Origin: Lachnospiraceae bacterium
GTDB taxonomy: Bacteria > Bacillota > Clostridia > Lachnospirales > Lachnospiraceae
DNA: 64,000 nt
Assembly: GCA_900766925.1 (NCBI GenBank)
Contig: CAAFXG010000024.1
Coordinates: 1 to 64,000, forward strand
Direction of reading: 5' to 3'
Position numbers and translations under genes: made by a program. Under the pieces are notes generated by a model. The model had not been told where the DNA came from. It saw nothing but the letters and a program-made list of their open reading frames with translations, and did not search any database. Within the stretch, counting starts at the first letter, position 1. The number at the start of each line of letters is the position of its first letter. Below, piece after piece: positions 52,404 to 61,900 of the stretch.

Positions 52404-53168
52404 CTATTCCTCACACATGTATATTTCAATACTTATCATTAAAACATTGTTATCAACAAGTTCATATATAGAATCCGTATTTTCGCCATCCGTTTCATCA
52501 GAAAGCTTTACACTCTGTTCATTCGACCATTCATAACTGATTACTCTTAATTTTTGCTTAGATGTAGACAGGTCATTAATCAGTTTCAATAATCTGTCAT
52601 ATTCGCCGCCAAGTCTCAAGGTTACGGTAGCTGCATATATACCGGTTCCGGTATACATATCATACAGTTCATCCGGATTTGAACCTGCAGGATTATCCAA
52701 AGCTGTCAAATCGGCTGTTTCATCGTCATCTTCCGCATAAACACCCGACTCTTCTTCAAGCTCTTCCTGTGAAAGAAGAATCGCTTTTTCAGAATATTTA
52801 TACGGCTCCAGTTCCGACTCTGCCTCCGGCATGTCTATATTCAGGTCATATGCGTATAAACCGTAATTAAGAACAAGCTCAGTAAAATATCGGTCTATCT
52901 CATCACTGGACATCATGCCAAAGAACTGTGCCCTTGATTCAAGTATCTGCTTTTCCATATTTTCATTGTCAATTTCAAACATCGGAACCTGCAGAAGCTT
53001 TAGGTCGTTAATCTCCTTTAACTCCTCCTGCTCTATTATCTCATCCTTGTATTCGAAGATATCCTTAATCATAGGGTATATTCCCCAATATCCAATACAC
53101 ACAACTATAACAAAAATTGACAAACCGATAAGGAGCTTTTTATCTCTTGCTGTCATTTCCATCTTCAT
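52404..53168 (-). CDS. PilO-like pilus assembly protein
   Basis: The 254-aa protein has a basic cytoplasmic head, one membrane segment at about residues 13-33, a coiled-coil-like stretch, and a C-terminal part of alternating beta/alpha type. An acidic central insert (about residues 115-150) rich in Glu and Asp interrupts it. Position after the PilM-PilN fusion and this topology point to PilO of the PilM-N-O platform. Sequence similarity to PilO is low, so this is mostly a context call. GGAGGTAATT gives the ATG start. Confidence 0.65.
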   Translation of the reverse strand: MKMEMTARDKKLLIGLSIFVIVVCIGYWGIYPMIKDIFEYKDEIIEQEELKEINDLKLLQVPMFEIDNENMEKQILESRAQFFGMMSSDEIDRYFTELVLNYGLYAYDLNIDMPEAESELEPYKYSEKAILLSQEELEEESGVYAEDDDETADLTALDNPAGSNPDELYDMYTGTGIYAATVTLRLGGEYDRLLKLINDLSTSKQKLRVISYEWSNEQSVKLSDETDGENTDSIYELVDNNVLMISIEIYMCEE

Positions 53169-53181
53169 ATCAATTACCTCC

Positions 53182-54636
53182 TTATCTTCCTGCCGATTCA
53201 GCCAGTTCGCAGCTCACATGAATATCCCACAATCCATCCGAATCATCATATGTATATCCGGTATAATCTATTCTACTGAATATATCCTCGGACATAAGAT
53301 TTTTGATGAAAATATTAATATTATCAACTGTATCGGAGCTTGCAGATATTACAATGTTCCCCTGTTCAGCCTGAAAGGACTCAAACGTCACTTCCGCATA
53401 TTTACCTGCACACTCAGTTATCTTATTCATTACCACATTATTTCCAACAGGGTAGGTATAAATATTCTCATCTATATCATTGATGGCATTGTACTGTGCT
53501 AAAAGAAAGCTGTTTCTCTGCAACAACACATCATATCTTGCAACATCCATCATCGTTATAGGGTTTTCGTTATATTCTTTAATCTTTTCAAGCTCATTTT
53601 TCTTAATGAGCTTCATGGTGTAAGCAGCACCAAGACCTATAAGCATAACAGCCAATGATACCCCGATTGCAACAAAACCCGCAACACTTCGTTCCTCACC
53701 CGGCTTCTTGGTATGCTTTGAATTATGATGAAATAAAGTATAATAATTCTGCCACTTACCATTTTGTACAAGACCACTGGCCGGCTGAAGGGCATTCTGA
53801 ATATCCACGTTGTTATATTGAATACTTCCATCATCAAATATTTCAATGTTAGCCTGTACTCCCTGTGAATAAATTGCCTCACGGTATAAAGGAAAAGCAC
53901 TAGCATTTATTCCGGCCAATACTACCGACTCAAGAGGATATTCAATCTGATGAGCCTGCATGAACTGTATAATCTGGCTTACAGATTTTGCAATATCATT
54001 TGCATAATCCTCTGTTCCCTGTTCATGAAAGCATCTTGTGCTGTTAAAATAGTAAAAGCCTCCATTAACCCACAACAAAGTTGTCAAAGTCATCCTGTCC
54101 GCAATCTGAATTATGAAGGTTTTATACTTCTTCCCAGTTGTCATCGATATCAGACCGATTAAGCTGCTTTCTCCCGAATAGATTCCGGACAGCTTAACAC
54201 CAATCTCAGAAAAGATTTCTATGTAATCCTTTATGAAATCAGGATAAATAGCTTCAACGTACAGCTTCTTCATCTTGTTTTCTGATGAAATCTGAATATG
54301 TCCATACAAAAAATCATCATCACGCCTTACATCAGCAAACTCTCTCTCAATAAACTCCAGGGTTTTCCTGTCATTAAGAGCAGGCATCTCAATTGTTTTT
54401 CCAACAAACTTTGTACTGTTAATTACAAGAATAACATCCTTAACAGGAAGCCTGTTTTGTGCCCAGAAATCTCTGAGGAAACCTGCAAACAGCTCCATAT
54501 CCATAATCATTCCGTTAATTATGCTTCCGTCAGGTGCATCACCTGCGTAATATTCATTAACCACAATCTTTTTATTACCCTGTGTACCGGTTACAACCTT
54601 TATCTGCTGATTTGCTAAATATACTACTGTACTCAA
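53182..54636 (-). CDS. PilM-PilN fusion protein of the pilus platform
   Basis: The 484-aa protein reads as a cytoplasmic actin-like PilM half (about residues 1-310) followed by one membrane segment (about 325-345) and an extracellular PilN-like coiled-coil/beta part. The PilM part carries KTIEMPALNDRKTLEF and a Gly-rich nucleotide-like pocket region. PilM and PilN are usually separate proteins bound to each other, so the fusion makes sense. The start is TTG with GAGGTGAG upstream. It lies between pilC and the PilO-like gene. Confidence 0.75.
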   Translation of the reverse strand: MSTVVYLANQQIKVVTGTQGNKKIVVNEYYAGDAPDGSIINGMIMDMELFAGFLRDFWAQNRLPVKDVILVINSTKFVGKTIEMPALNDRKTLEFIEREFADVRRDDDFLYGHIQISSENKMKKLYVEAIYPDFIKDYIEIFSEIGVKLSGIYSGESSLIGLISMTTGKKYKTFIIQIADRMTLTTLLWVNGGFYYFNSTRCFHEQGTEDYANDIAKSVSQIIQFMQAHQIEYPLESVVLAGINASAFPLYREAIYSQGVQANIEIFDDGSIQYNNVDIQNALQPASGLVQNGKWQNYYTLFHHNSKHTKKPGEERSVAGFVAIGVSLAVMLIGLGAAYTMKLIKKNELEKIKEYNENPITMMDVARYDVLLQRNSFLLAQYNAINDIDENIYTYPVGNNVVMNKITECAGKYAEVTFESFQAEQGNIVISASSDTVDNINIFIKNLMSEDIFSRIDYTGYTYDDSDGLWDIHVSCELAESAGR

Positions 54637-54656
54637 AATATCTCACCTCTTTTTCA

Positions 54657-55856
54657 TTAGTATGAACTAGCCATATTCTGATATGAACCATAAATCGGCT
54701 GAATAACGGATATAATAATAAATCCAACTACAACAGCCATAACAACAATCATTGCAGGCTCGAGATATGAAACAAGCTTATTTAAAGCAACTTCCGAATC
54801 ATACTCTAACTGATTGGCAATTGATACCAGCATTGTATCAAGTGCTCCTGTCTCTTCTCCGACCATGATTGAGGATGAAAGCTTTTTGGTAAAGCCATCA
54901 ACCTTATCAATTGCTTCACTTAAATTTCCACCGGCTCTAACCTCTGCTATCACCTGCTCAAACTGTCCTTCAATATACGAATTACCTATAGTTCCCTTTG
55001 TAATCTGAAGACAATTGATAATAGATATACCTGCTGAGTACAGACTTGACAGGGTTCTTGCAAATCTTGCCGTGTAAATAACCTTCCTAAGCTTACCAAG
55101 CACAGGCAGACGCAATTCCATCCTGTCAATCTGATATCTAATTGCCGGAATTGACGTCAAAACCTTAAATAAAATGTATATTACAGCAGCAAAAATAATT
55201 AACATATACCACTTTGTCTTAACATAATTGCTGATACCCAGCATAATCGTGGTACTTGCAGGGAGCTTATCCATCTGCGAAAATAAATCCTTAAACTGTG
55301 GAATCACATATCCCATGATAATTGCCACAACAATCACGATGAGCACACAGAGGATTTTGGGATAAGTCATTGAGCTCTTTACCTTCTGGTTAAGACGGTA
55401 CTCCTTGTCATAATGTCCTGCCATTTGAAGGGATATTTTATCCATGTTACCACTGGACTCAGCACTCTTAATCATATTAATAAACAAAGGTGGAAATGCA
55501 TCTCCCTGTTCTATCAGTGCATCAGAAAATGACATTCCCGAACGCACCTGTTTAAGAACAGACGCATATATCTCCTTCTCCTTCGGATTAATTGATTCAT
55601 CCTCGGATACAATTCTTAATGCCTTTACCAGAGTAACACCTGCACCAAGCAGTTCACCTATATTTTTGGCGAATTCAGACAAGGCATTTGACTTGATTCT
55701 TCTGTTATTAACCTTTTCAACAACCGGCTTTGCAGAAATCAGATATTTTTTATCAAGCTTTAGCTTTTCATGCAGGTCTAACTCATCCTGCGCCTGAAGG
55801 GAGCCGCTTATTGTTTTTCCGTTCTCATCCTGCGCCCTGTATTTATATAGTACCAA
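54657..55856 (-). CDS. pilC: Type IV pilus inner-membrane platform protein
   Basis: PilC/GspF is the membrane protein around which the pilus is built. The 399-aa product has the two conserved GspF repeats, with SFSDALIEQG and GGNLSEAIDKVDGF-like blocks, and three hydrophobic segments (about 170, 215 and 375). The frame has no ATG at its start; TTG at 55856 follows GGGAGG by eight bases and gives VLYKYRAQDENG. It lies 20 bp from the PilM-PilN gene and 57 bp after pilD. Confidence 0.95.
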   Translation of the reverse strand: MVLYKYRAQDENGKTISGSLQAQDELDLHEKLKLDKKYLISAKPVVEKVNNRRIKSNALSEFAKNIGELLGAGVTLVKALRIVSEDESINPKEKEIYASVLKQVRSGMSFSDALIEQGDAFPPLFINMIKSAESSGNMDKISLQMAGHYDKEYRLNQKVKSSMTYPKILCVLIVIVVAIIMGYVIPQFKDLFSQMDKLPASTTIMLGISNYVKTKWYMLIIFAAVIYILFKVLTSIPAIRYQIDRMELRLPVLGKLRKVIYTARFARTLSSLYSAGISIINCLQITKGTIGNSYIEGQFEQVIAEVRAGGNLSEAIDKVDGFTKKLSSSIMVGEETGALDTMLVSIANQLEYDSEVALNKLVSYLEPAMIVVMAVVVGFIIISVIQPIYGSYQNMASSY

Positions 55857-55913
55857 GTTTTTTTCCTCCCATTTCAGCAATCATGTAAATATATCCAATA
55901 TTACATCCTGCTA

Positions 55914-56717
55914 TTAGTACATAATCATTTGTTCAATATTTTTAAAGCTCATAATATAATTTATATACAACTGTATAAGATAATCACCAAAATTATTTAT
56001 CAGGGCAATCAGAATTCCCATACATAAAAATGGTCCAAATGCAAAATAACCCTTTCTATCCTTCTTTTTGGTAATGAGGAGATATGCGCCATATGCACCT
56101 CCCCCTAATACTCCGATGAAAAATGCTGCAACAACACCCTTCCATCCCAGTAAAAATCCGGCCGCCGCCATCAGCTTAACATCACCGCCACCGAAGCCGT
56201 TAAGCAATACAGCAAGCAAAAACATTGGTGTACTGACAGCAAACACTCCAATAAGACGCTCCACGATGTCAGGACCATCTAAAATCCAGATTGAAGCTAT
56301 GCCCAAAGCCAAAAGAATAATATTTAATACGGGTGGTATTTCCTGTGTATCTGCATCTATAAATGTAATAACCGTAAGATCACATAAAACAATAAATACA
56401 AAAAAAGTCTGCAGGGAAATCCCATAAAATGCCGCACACAAAAGCATTAAGAAGCCTCCCATAAGTTCTATAAGAAGCGGTCTTTTCTTTAAACTGCCAC
56501 CACAATATCTGCATTTTCCTTTGAAGCGTATTTGCGAAAATATTGGTACAACATCAACAAATTTTTGTTCATGTCCACATAGCTCACATTCACTGTGTTT
56601 CTTAAGTAAGTTATCCTTTACAGGAAGACCCTGTATCACTATATTTAAATACGAGAAAACCACAGCTCCCATCATAAACAAAATCAAACTTATCAACACA
56701 TAGAAAAAATATAACAT
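55914..56717 (-). CDS. pilD: Prepilin peptidase
   Basis: PilD removes the leader of prepilins and methylates the new N-terminus. The 267-aa membrane protein has a four-Cys motif (CELCGH and CRYCGG), expected for the methylase part, then the aspartates in FIDADTQEIPP and GGGDVKLMAAAGF, the active-site pair of the GXGD class. It starts 3 bp after the 144-aa gene. It would act on the pilin, the two pseudopilins and, possibly, the PilX-like protein of this operon. Confidence 0.93.
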   Translation of the reverse strand: MLYFFYVLISLILFMMGAVVFSYLNIVIQGLPVKDNLLKKHSECELCGHEQKFVDVVPIFSQIRFKGKCRYCGGSLKKRPLLIELMGGFLMLLCAAFYGISLQTFFVFIVLCDLTVITFIDADTQEIPPVLNIILLALGIASIWILDGPDIVERLIGVFAVSTPMFLLAVLLNGFGGGDVKLMAAAGFLLGWKGVVAAFFIGVLGGGAYGAYLLITKKKDRKGYFAFGPFLCMGILIALINNFGDYLIQLYINYIMSFKNIEQMIMY

Positions 56718-56720
56718 ATT

Positions 56721-57155
56721 TTAGTCTCCATCATACCTTAATATTTCAAAAATGTAATTTACCTTCCAGGTATCTCCCTTCTCGTCATCATAAAAATATA
56801 TAACCTGATACCTTCCTCGCTGATATACAAAGCCTGTCACAATCCTGTTTTTGGCATCATATGAGGTTACATTGACATCACAGTCCATCTCAAGGAAGTC
56901 CCTTATTTTTTCTATACTTCCCTTTTTCATACCATTCTTTCGGCTTGAATCAAACACAGAAGAACCATTTCCATAAGCCTCTATATCCAATACCTGTAGC
57001 TTAAGCTTAACATTTTTTGCTTCCCGTAATGCCAGTCTTCCCTCTGTAGATAACCTGAAATATATAAATAACGGACAACAGATAACAAATACCAGAACAA
57101 TTACCAATAACCCTATTTTGAACTTTCTTAGTTTTTCTTTTTTGGTGCAATTCAT
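56721..57155 (-). CDS. 144-aa single-pass membrane protein of the pilus operon
   Basis: The protein has a Lys-rich head, one membrane segment (about residues 11-32) and an approximately 110-residue outer part with the segments EGRLALREAKNVKLKLQVL and GFVYQRGRYQVIYFY. It has no Gly-Phe prepilin cleavage site, so it is not a standard pilin. The frame has an earlier ATG, but GGGAG lies nine bases before the ATG at 57155. It lies between the pseudopilin gene and pilD, and its role is unknown: assembly factor or minor pilin-like subunit. Confidence 0.7.
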   Translation of the reverse strand: MNCTKKEKLRKFKIGLLVIVLVFVICCPLFIYFRLSTEGRLALREAKNVKLKLQVLDIEAYGNGSSVFDSSRKNGMKKGSIEKIRDFLEMDCDVNVTSYDAKNRIVTGFVYQRGRYQVIYFYDDEKGDTWKVNYIFEILRYDGD

Positions 57156-57177
57156 ATTATCCATCTCCCGGTATTTT

Positions 57178-57771
57178 CTAATTAAACTCTATCTTATCTA
57201 CATTGATACATTTTATGTAATAAGTTGACACATACTCCCCATATCTGTCACTTTTAATAGCCAGCGTCATTGTAAGTACATTGTCAGGATAATCATCTCC
57301 CGGATTTGAAAAATTCAAACCGCTAACCTGATATCCCATGTACGCTTTAGAATCAAATTTCCAATCAACAGCCTCATATTTGACAGTTCCCTCCGTAACC
57401 TCTTCATAGTGAATATTAATATAATCACCAATCGGTGCACCATCTGCAAGCTGCGGTGTTACGGAAATCACAACATTACTTCCCGTCCCATCCGTAAATG
57501 AAATGCTGTCAATATTTCCACCTTCAGTAACAGTAGGTATATTAGCCGGATTAGCGTTTTCTATCTGACCAACTATCTTGTTTGCAATCATATTCGAAAC
57601 CTGCATACCCTGAGCGGCTCCCTTTGCATTACTATATATGAATACAGTATAGCTTATCACTCTCGTTGCTGCCACCATAAATAAACCTAACAGAGCAAAA
57701 GTAGCTATCATCTCAACAAGAGTCATTCCCTTATTATTAAATTTTTTTGAAATTTTTCTGATAATCTTCAA
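57178..57771 (-). CDS. Pseudopilin, PulJ/PilW-like
   Basis: The 197-aa protein has a prepilin N-terminus: NNKGMTLVEMIATFALLGLF, with cleavage expected after Gly and Glu at +5. The mature part is larger than the pilin and beta-rich. Such minor pilins prime assembly or sit at the tip. The start is TTG with GAGGTGG upstream; no ATG fits. It is followed 13 bp later by the 144-aa gene and preceded by another pseudopilin. Confidence 0.85.
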   Translation of the reverse strand: MKIIRKISKKFNNKGMTLVEMIATFALLGLFMVAATRVISYTVFIYSNAKGAAQGMQVSNMIANKIVGQIENANPANIPTVTEGGNIDSISFTDGTGSNVVISVTPQLADGAPIGDYINIHYEEVTEGTVKYEAVDWKFDSKAYMGYQVSGLNFSNPGDDYPDNVLTMTLAIKSDRYGEYVSTYYIKCINVDKIEFN

Positions 57772-57807
57772 ATTTTAGCCACCTCTTACTGCTAATTAAA
57801 CAAAACC

Positions 57808-58203
57808 TCACGGCAAATTATTAAAAAAGTATATATCCACATTAAGAACATCCTCCTGGTCTGCAGGACTAACCGTAGACGAAGATATTTTATACATATC
57901 GATAGCCAAATCTATTTTGTCATGAGCCCCCGGCATAGCGTCCGATGGAACAAGCGCCAAATCTGTACCTTCAGGTGTAAGTCCCTGAACGGTCGAATAA
58001 GAATATAGCTTAGCCTGCAAGCCTTCCTGAAGCTTTCTTATGTCGACAGCCTCCATATACATCTTATTCGAAGACGAAATAATGCCACTTAAGCTTCCCA
58101 GAAAAATTATCAGCAAAACAAATCCCATGAGCACCTCAACCATTGTCATACCCTTATCAGAGAAGCCTTTATATTTGTCTTTTATCATTGTAATTATTCT
58201 CAT
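57808..58203 (-). CDS. Minor pilin, PilV/PulI-like
   Basis: The 131-aa protein starts with a basic stretch (KDKYKGFSDKG) and MTMVEVLMGFVLLIIFLGSL, a class III signal with cleavage after Gly. It is one of the two pseudopilins that follow the PilX-like gene. The frame can begin at GTG 58218, but GAGG lies nine bases before the ATG at 58203; the 5' end lies within a few bases of the PilX-like stop. The four-gene PilX/PilV/PilW-like set mirrors minor-pilin priming complexes. Confidence 0.82.
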   Translation of the reverse strand: MRIITMIKDKYKGFSDKGMTMVEVLMGFVLLIIFLGSLSGIISSSNKMYMEAVDIRKLQEGLQAKLYSYSTVQGLTPEGTDLALVPSDAMPGAHDKIDLAIDMYKISSSTVSPADQEDVLNVDIYFFNNLP

Positions 58204-58214
58204 TACACATAACC

Positions 58215-58877
58215 TCACATTGCGACTGATAAATACTCTTTCTGTATCGTATACTTCTGTATATCCCTATCCGTACCCCTGCTACAGGTAATATATGCTG
58301 TTATGGTATATGAACCGGCAGAAGACTCCTCTGATGAGGATGGACTGCCGGCATTTTCACCACTGCCAGCATTTTCACCACTGTCGTCCTGATCATCTCC
58401 CTCGGAAGGATTGTCAGACTCATCTTCATCATCCCCTGCATCATTAAGTGAATATGTAAGCCTGACGGCGACTTCATATCCGTCGGCTGTACCTGAATGG
58501 TCCAAATTCAGCACAAGCTCCGAAACAACTGTTGGATTTTGATTTTCTTCATCATATTCGTCCATACTGATCCAATAACCATCTGCAATCTGTTTGTGCA
58601 AATACTCAATCAGCTTGGAATCGGGATTTTTTAACTCTTCACCCAATGTTTCCGCAAAGCTCTGGGCCATAAGCTTACACTGTGTCTGAATCGTCTGTCT
58701 GTTTGTCTGGGAATATAGTGTGTACGTAACCATAATCAAAGACAGACAAAACGCAAGAACTACAACACCCACAACAAGCGAAACAACCATGGCAAGACCT
58801 GAATTGTCGTTTAGCTTAGCCAATATTTTATTTTTGAATATACCTAAAATTGAGGTAGTCTTGTTCTTACGTTTCAT
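58215..58877 (-). CDS. PilX-like minor pilin with acidic linker
   Basis: The 220-aa protein has a basic head and NDNSGLAMVVSLVVGVVVLA, matching the PilX N-terminal pattern (Gly then hydrophobic helix) but without the usual Phe and with no Glu at +5. Residues about 146-185 are Asp/Glu/Ser/Gly-rich, with two copies of SGENAG. The Gly-Leu junction could be a prepilin cleavage site. It is between the giant gene and the pseudopilins. AAGGATGG precedes the ATG. PilX type is inferred by position and topology. Confidence 0.7.
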   Translation of the reverse strand: MKRKNKTTSILGIFKNKILAKLNDNSGLAMVVSLVVGVVVLAFCLSLIMVTYTLYSQTNRQTIQTQCKLMAQSFAETLGEELKNPDSKLIEYLHKQIADGYWISMDEYDEENQNPTVVSELVLNLDHSGTADGYEVAVRLTYSLNDAGDDEDESDNPSEGDDQDDSGENAGSGENAGSPSSSEESSAGSYTITAYITCSRGTDRDIQKYTIQKEYLSVAM

Positions 58878-58913
58878 TTGTCCATCCTTTATTTTGTAAA
58901 TATAACTAAAAAT

Positions 58914-61900
58914 TTATCTATTCCCTGCATCCGTTGAAGTTGCTATGTTGAGGAGCGCAGCCTCAACCTGCATATTGTCAAGTGCCGTTTCCATCTGTCT
59001 TATGTTGCTGAGCCAGACAGCAACTCCTGCATCACTGAATGCAGACACTCCCGTTGTCCACGATGAAACAGCATTTTCCGGTTCAATCCTGCTAAAGAGC
59101 TTTGAGTATCCGATTGTGCAGGATGCATCAGGAGCACTAATATACGGTTGCAGCATCAACTGCATTGTAGCGAAGTAATCATAATTAGCTCTGTAATCAC
59201 TGTCTTCTACGGCAATTACATCAGGCAATACTACCACAAGCTTACCGTTTTGACCATCAGGAATATACCTTAGCTGTGCATATACATCATAGGCTCCCAT
59301 AACGGCTTCGATATCCTTAAGATCTATTATTTGTTCTGTATCAGATGCTTCCCCATCATAAGCACTGCCTATATTACCTATATAATATGCCTCTTCATTC
59401 TGACCGCATACTGCAATCTCAAATCCATTTGCATTTTCCCTTGCATCTGCGTCCTTTTCAACCGCGTCAGTTATACCTGTTTTATCATTAGCAGCGGCAA
59501 GAAATACATCCCATGTACCATCCTCAAATGCTTCATCCTCCTCTGCACTCAGAGCAAAATGCTTCTGCAGATATAAATTATATGATGGTATATAGTATTG
59601 ATCATTTCCGTCTGTCTCCATAAGCCGCTCTTTACCCACAATATAGATGTTATAACCATCGAGGTTCTTATCCTCGGTGAACTGAAGTGACTTGTTAACC
59701 AGATTTACAGATACTACATTTTCATCTTCAGGTTCATCATCATGAATTGAATTATCATAGTAATATCTGGTTATTCCGTCTATTGCACCAGTCTCTGAAT
59801 CCACAGCATCCATTTCCCGTAAATCTACATTATCAAGAACCAAATTTGGTAAATGTATCCATAAATAGTTAATTGTTTCACCTGCCATATCCTGATCTGA
59901 CCACTGTGAATCAATTCTTGTAGCGCTTGTAGCCTTAAGTGCTATCTTCAACCACTTACCTGCATATTCACCCGGATACTTCTCATACCTTGTAATGTCA
60001 ATATTTTTCACTCCTCCGGCATAAGCATATCCCAAATCCAGAGGACTACTCTTAAAGTAAATAGTCTTAACCGCGCCACTGTTCCAATATCCGGCTTGCT
60101 CTGCTTCTTCGGTTGCATCCGCACCTGTATGCTTGGTTGTGTCATTCAGCATACCCTCAGGAACTTCATCATATATCGCGGCAGATAACACAATTCTGGC
60201 TGTCTTTTCTGACTTGTATCTCTCATCTTCACTATCATATTTAAACGATACACCCTTCTTGTAAGTGTTCATGTCCACAGAACCTGTAAATATCTCTTCC
60301 GAATCATCATCCGGATTAATTCTACTTACAACTGCATCTTCATAGGATGGCATTCCGGCACCTTCTCCGTCAACAACCAGAGAAAGCTTATCAACGAGTG
60401 GTGTTTTAATTCGATTAGGAACAACTATTTCATTTGCAATTCCATCAGCTCCATTTTCATAATTAACCGAAGCTTCCTTTGCAATTGCTCTGACGGATAT
60501 CAACAGTCTGTCACCGGTGTTGAAATCAGAAAGGTCAATTACAGCCTTTCTCATATCTCCGGTCTTTGAGTACATTCCACTCTGTATTTCTTCAACGATA
60601 CCATTTTGATAGAGCTCGTCAATATCTATTGCAAGCTTGACATTCTCCTCAATTCCAATATCTCTTACATAGTAATAATGTGTCGGTGTTACCCTGCTGT
60701 CATCGGCAGCCTTCTTAAGTGAAACAGTAACCATGTATCCGCCTAAATCCTGAAGCTGATTTGTATTTGTAATTCCGCCCCATTCAACTGTGTAAGCCAG
60801 TGAAGTTGTATTGAATTTTCCATCGTCCTTGGCAAGATTAACATCCGGCTTTGCAATTGTAGAAAGTCTTTGCTTCTGCGTAACCGAAAAATCTGCATAT
60901 CTTGGAAGAATATATGTTGCACCATTTGCAGCAGTACGCTTCTTACCCTGATTATAATCATATGAAGAAACCGATGTTTTCTCCCCTAATCTTATAACTC
61001 TTGCTGTGATTATAGGATACTTATTCCATGCATTATTACTGTCGGTAAAGCTACACTCATAGTCCCATAAATTATAGCTGGTTAATGTTCTATTATCCAA
61101 TGTAGTCAAGTCTTTTATCGTTCCATCTTCAAGCTCATAGCTTGAAATTGTACCAAGACTTGTCGGTTCAGTTACATTCTTGGTCTCTAAAATGGCACGC
61201 TGTCCATCTAATGTAGTTCCAATAAGAACAACCTTATAGGATGCATTACTGTAATTATCATAATAAGAATTCATCATCTTTCTACGATATGAATTATTAA
61301 ATCCATTACTATAATAATTATCAACGCTATCTATACCGGCTTTTCCGGCTTTAAGACTGTATTCATCCCATGTTTCAACAAGATTTTCAGGTACGTTTGT
61401 AAGTCTTGAAGTGCTATTACTCCTATCGCCTGAATATCTGTTATTTGAAGCATCCCAGCATACAGCATCCTGATAATACTTATCCCAGGCGAGCTTATAC
61501 ACTGTGTGTCCATCCTCATCAGAGCTTGCTACAACACTACCGTTTAATATTGGCACTTCCTGAATTTCGTTTACAAACTTAAGCTCATTCGAATCAATTT
61601 TAACATTATTGAAGCTGCTAAAATCATTTCCTACTCCGCAATTAACATTTCTCACCCAATATGATTCACGAAAATCAGCAGAGTTTACTGTTATATCCGC
61701 AGCAGTCTCCTTAGCAATGTTACTATATATTTTGTATGCCACAGCATAGTTCAGATATTCTCTATACGGCTCATTTGTTTCACGAGCAGCCTTCTTAGAC
61801 ATTTCAATTGTCGCGTTATAAATAATGTTATAGGTTCCATCCTCCTGTCTGATTAGAATGTAACCAGCCTTAAGATCATTGCCATCCCAAATATTGTTAG

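Noticed and set aside
52915..53502. 195-codon plus-strand frame rich in Ile, Ser and Cys
   Set aside because: It lies opposite the PilO-like and PilM-PilN genes, has no ribosome site, and crosses a real gene junction on the other strand.
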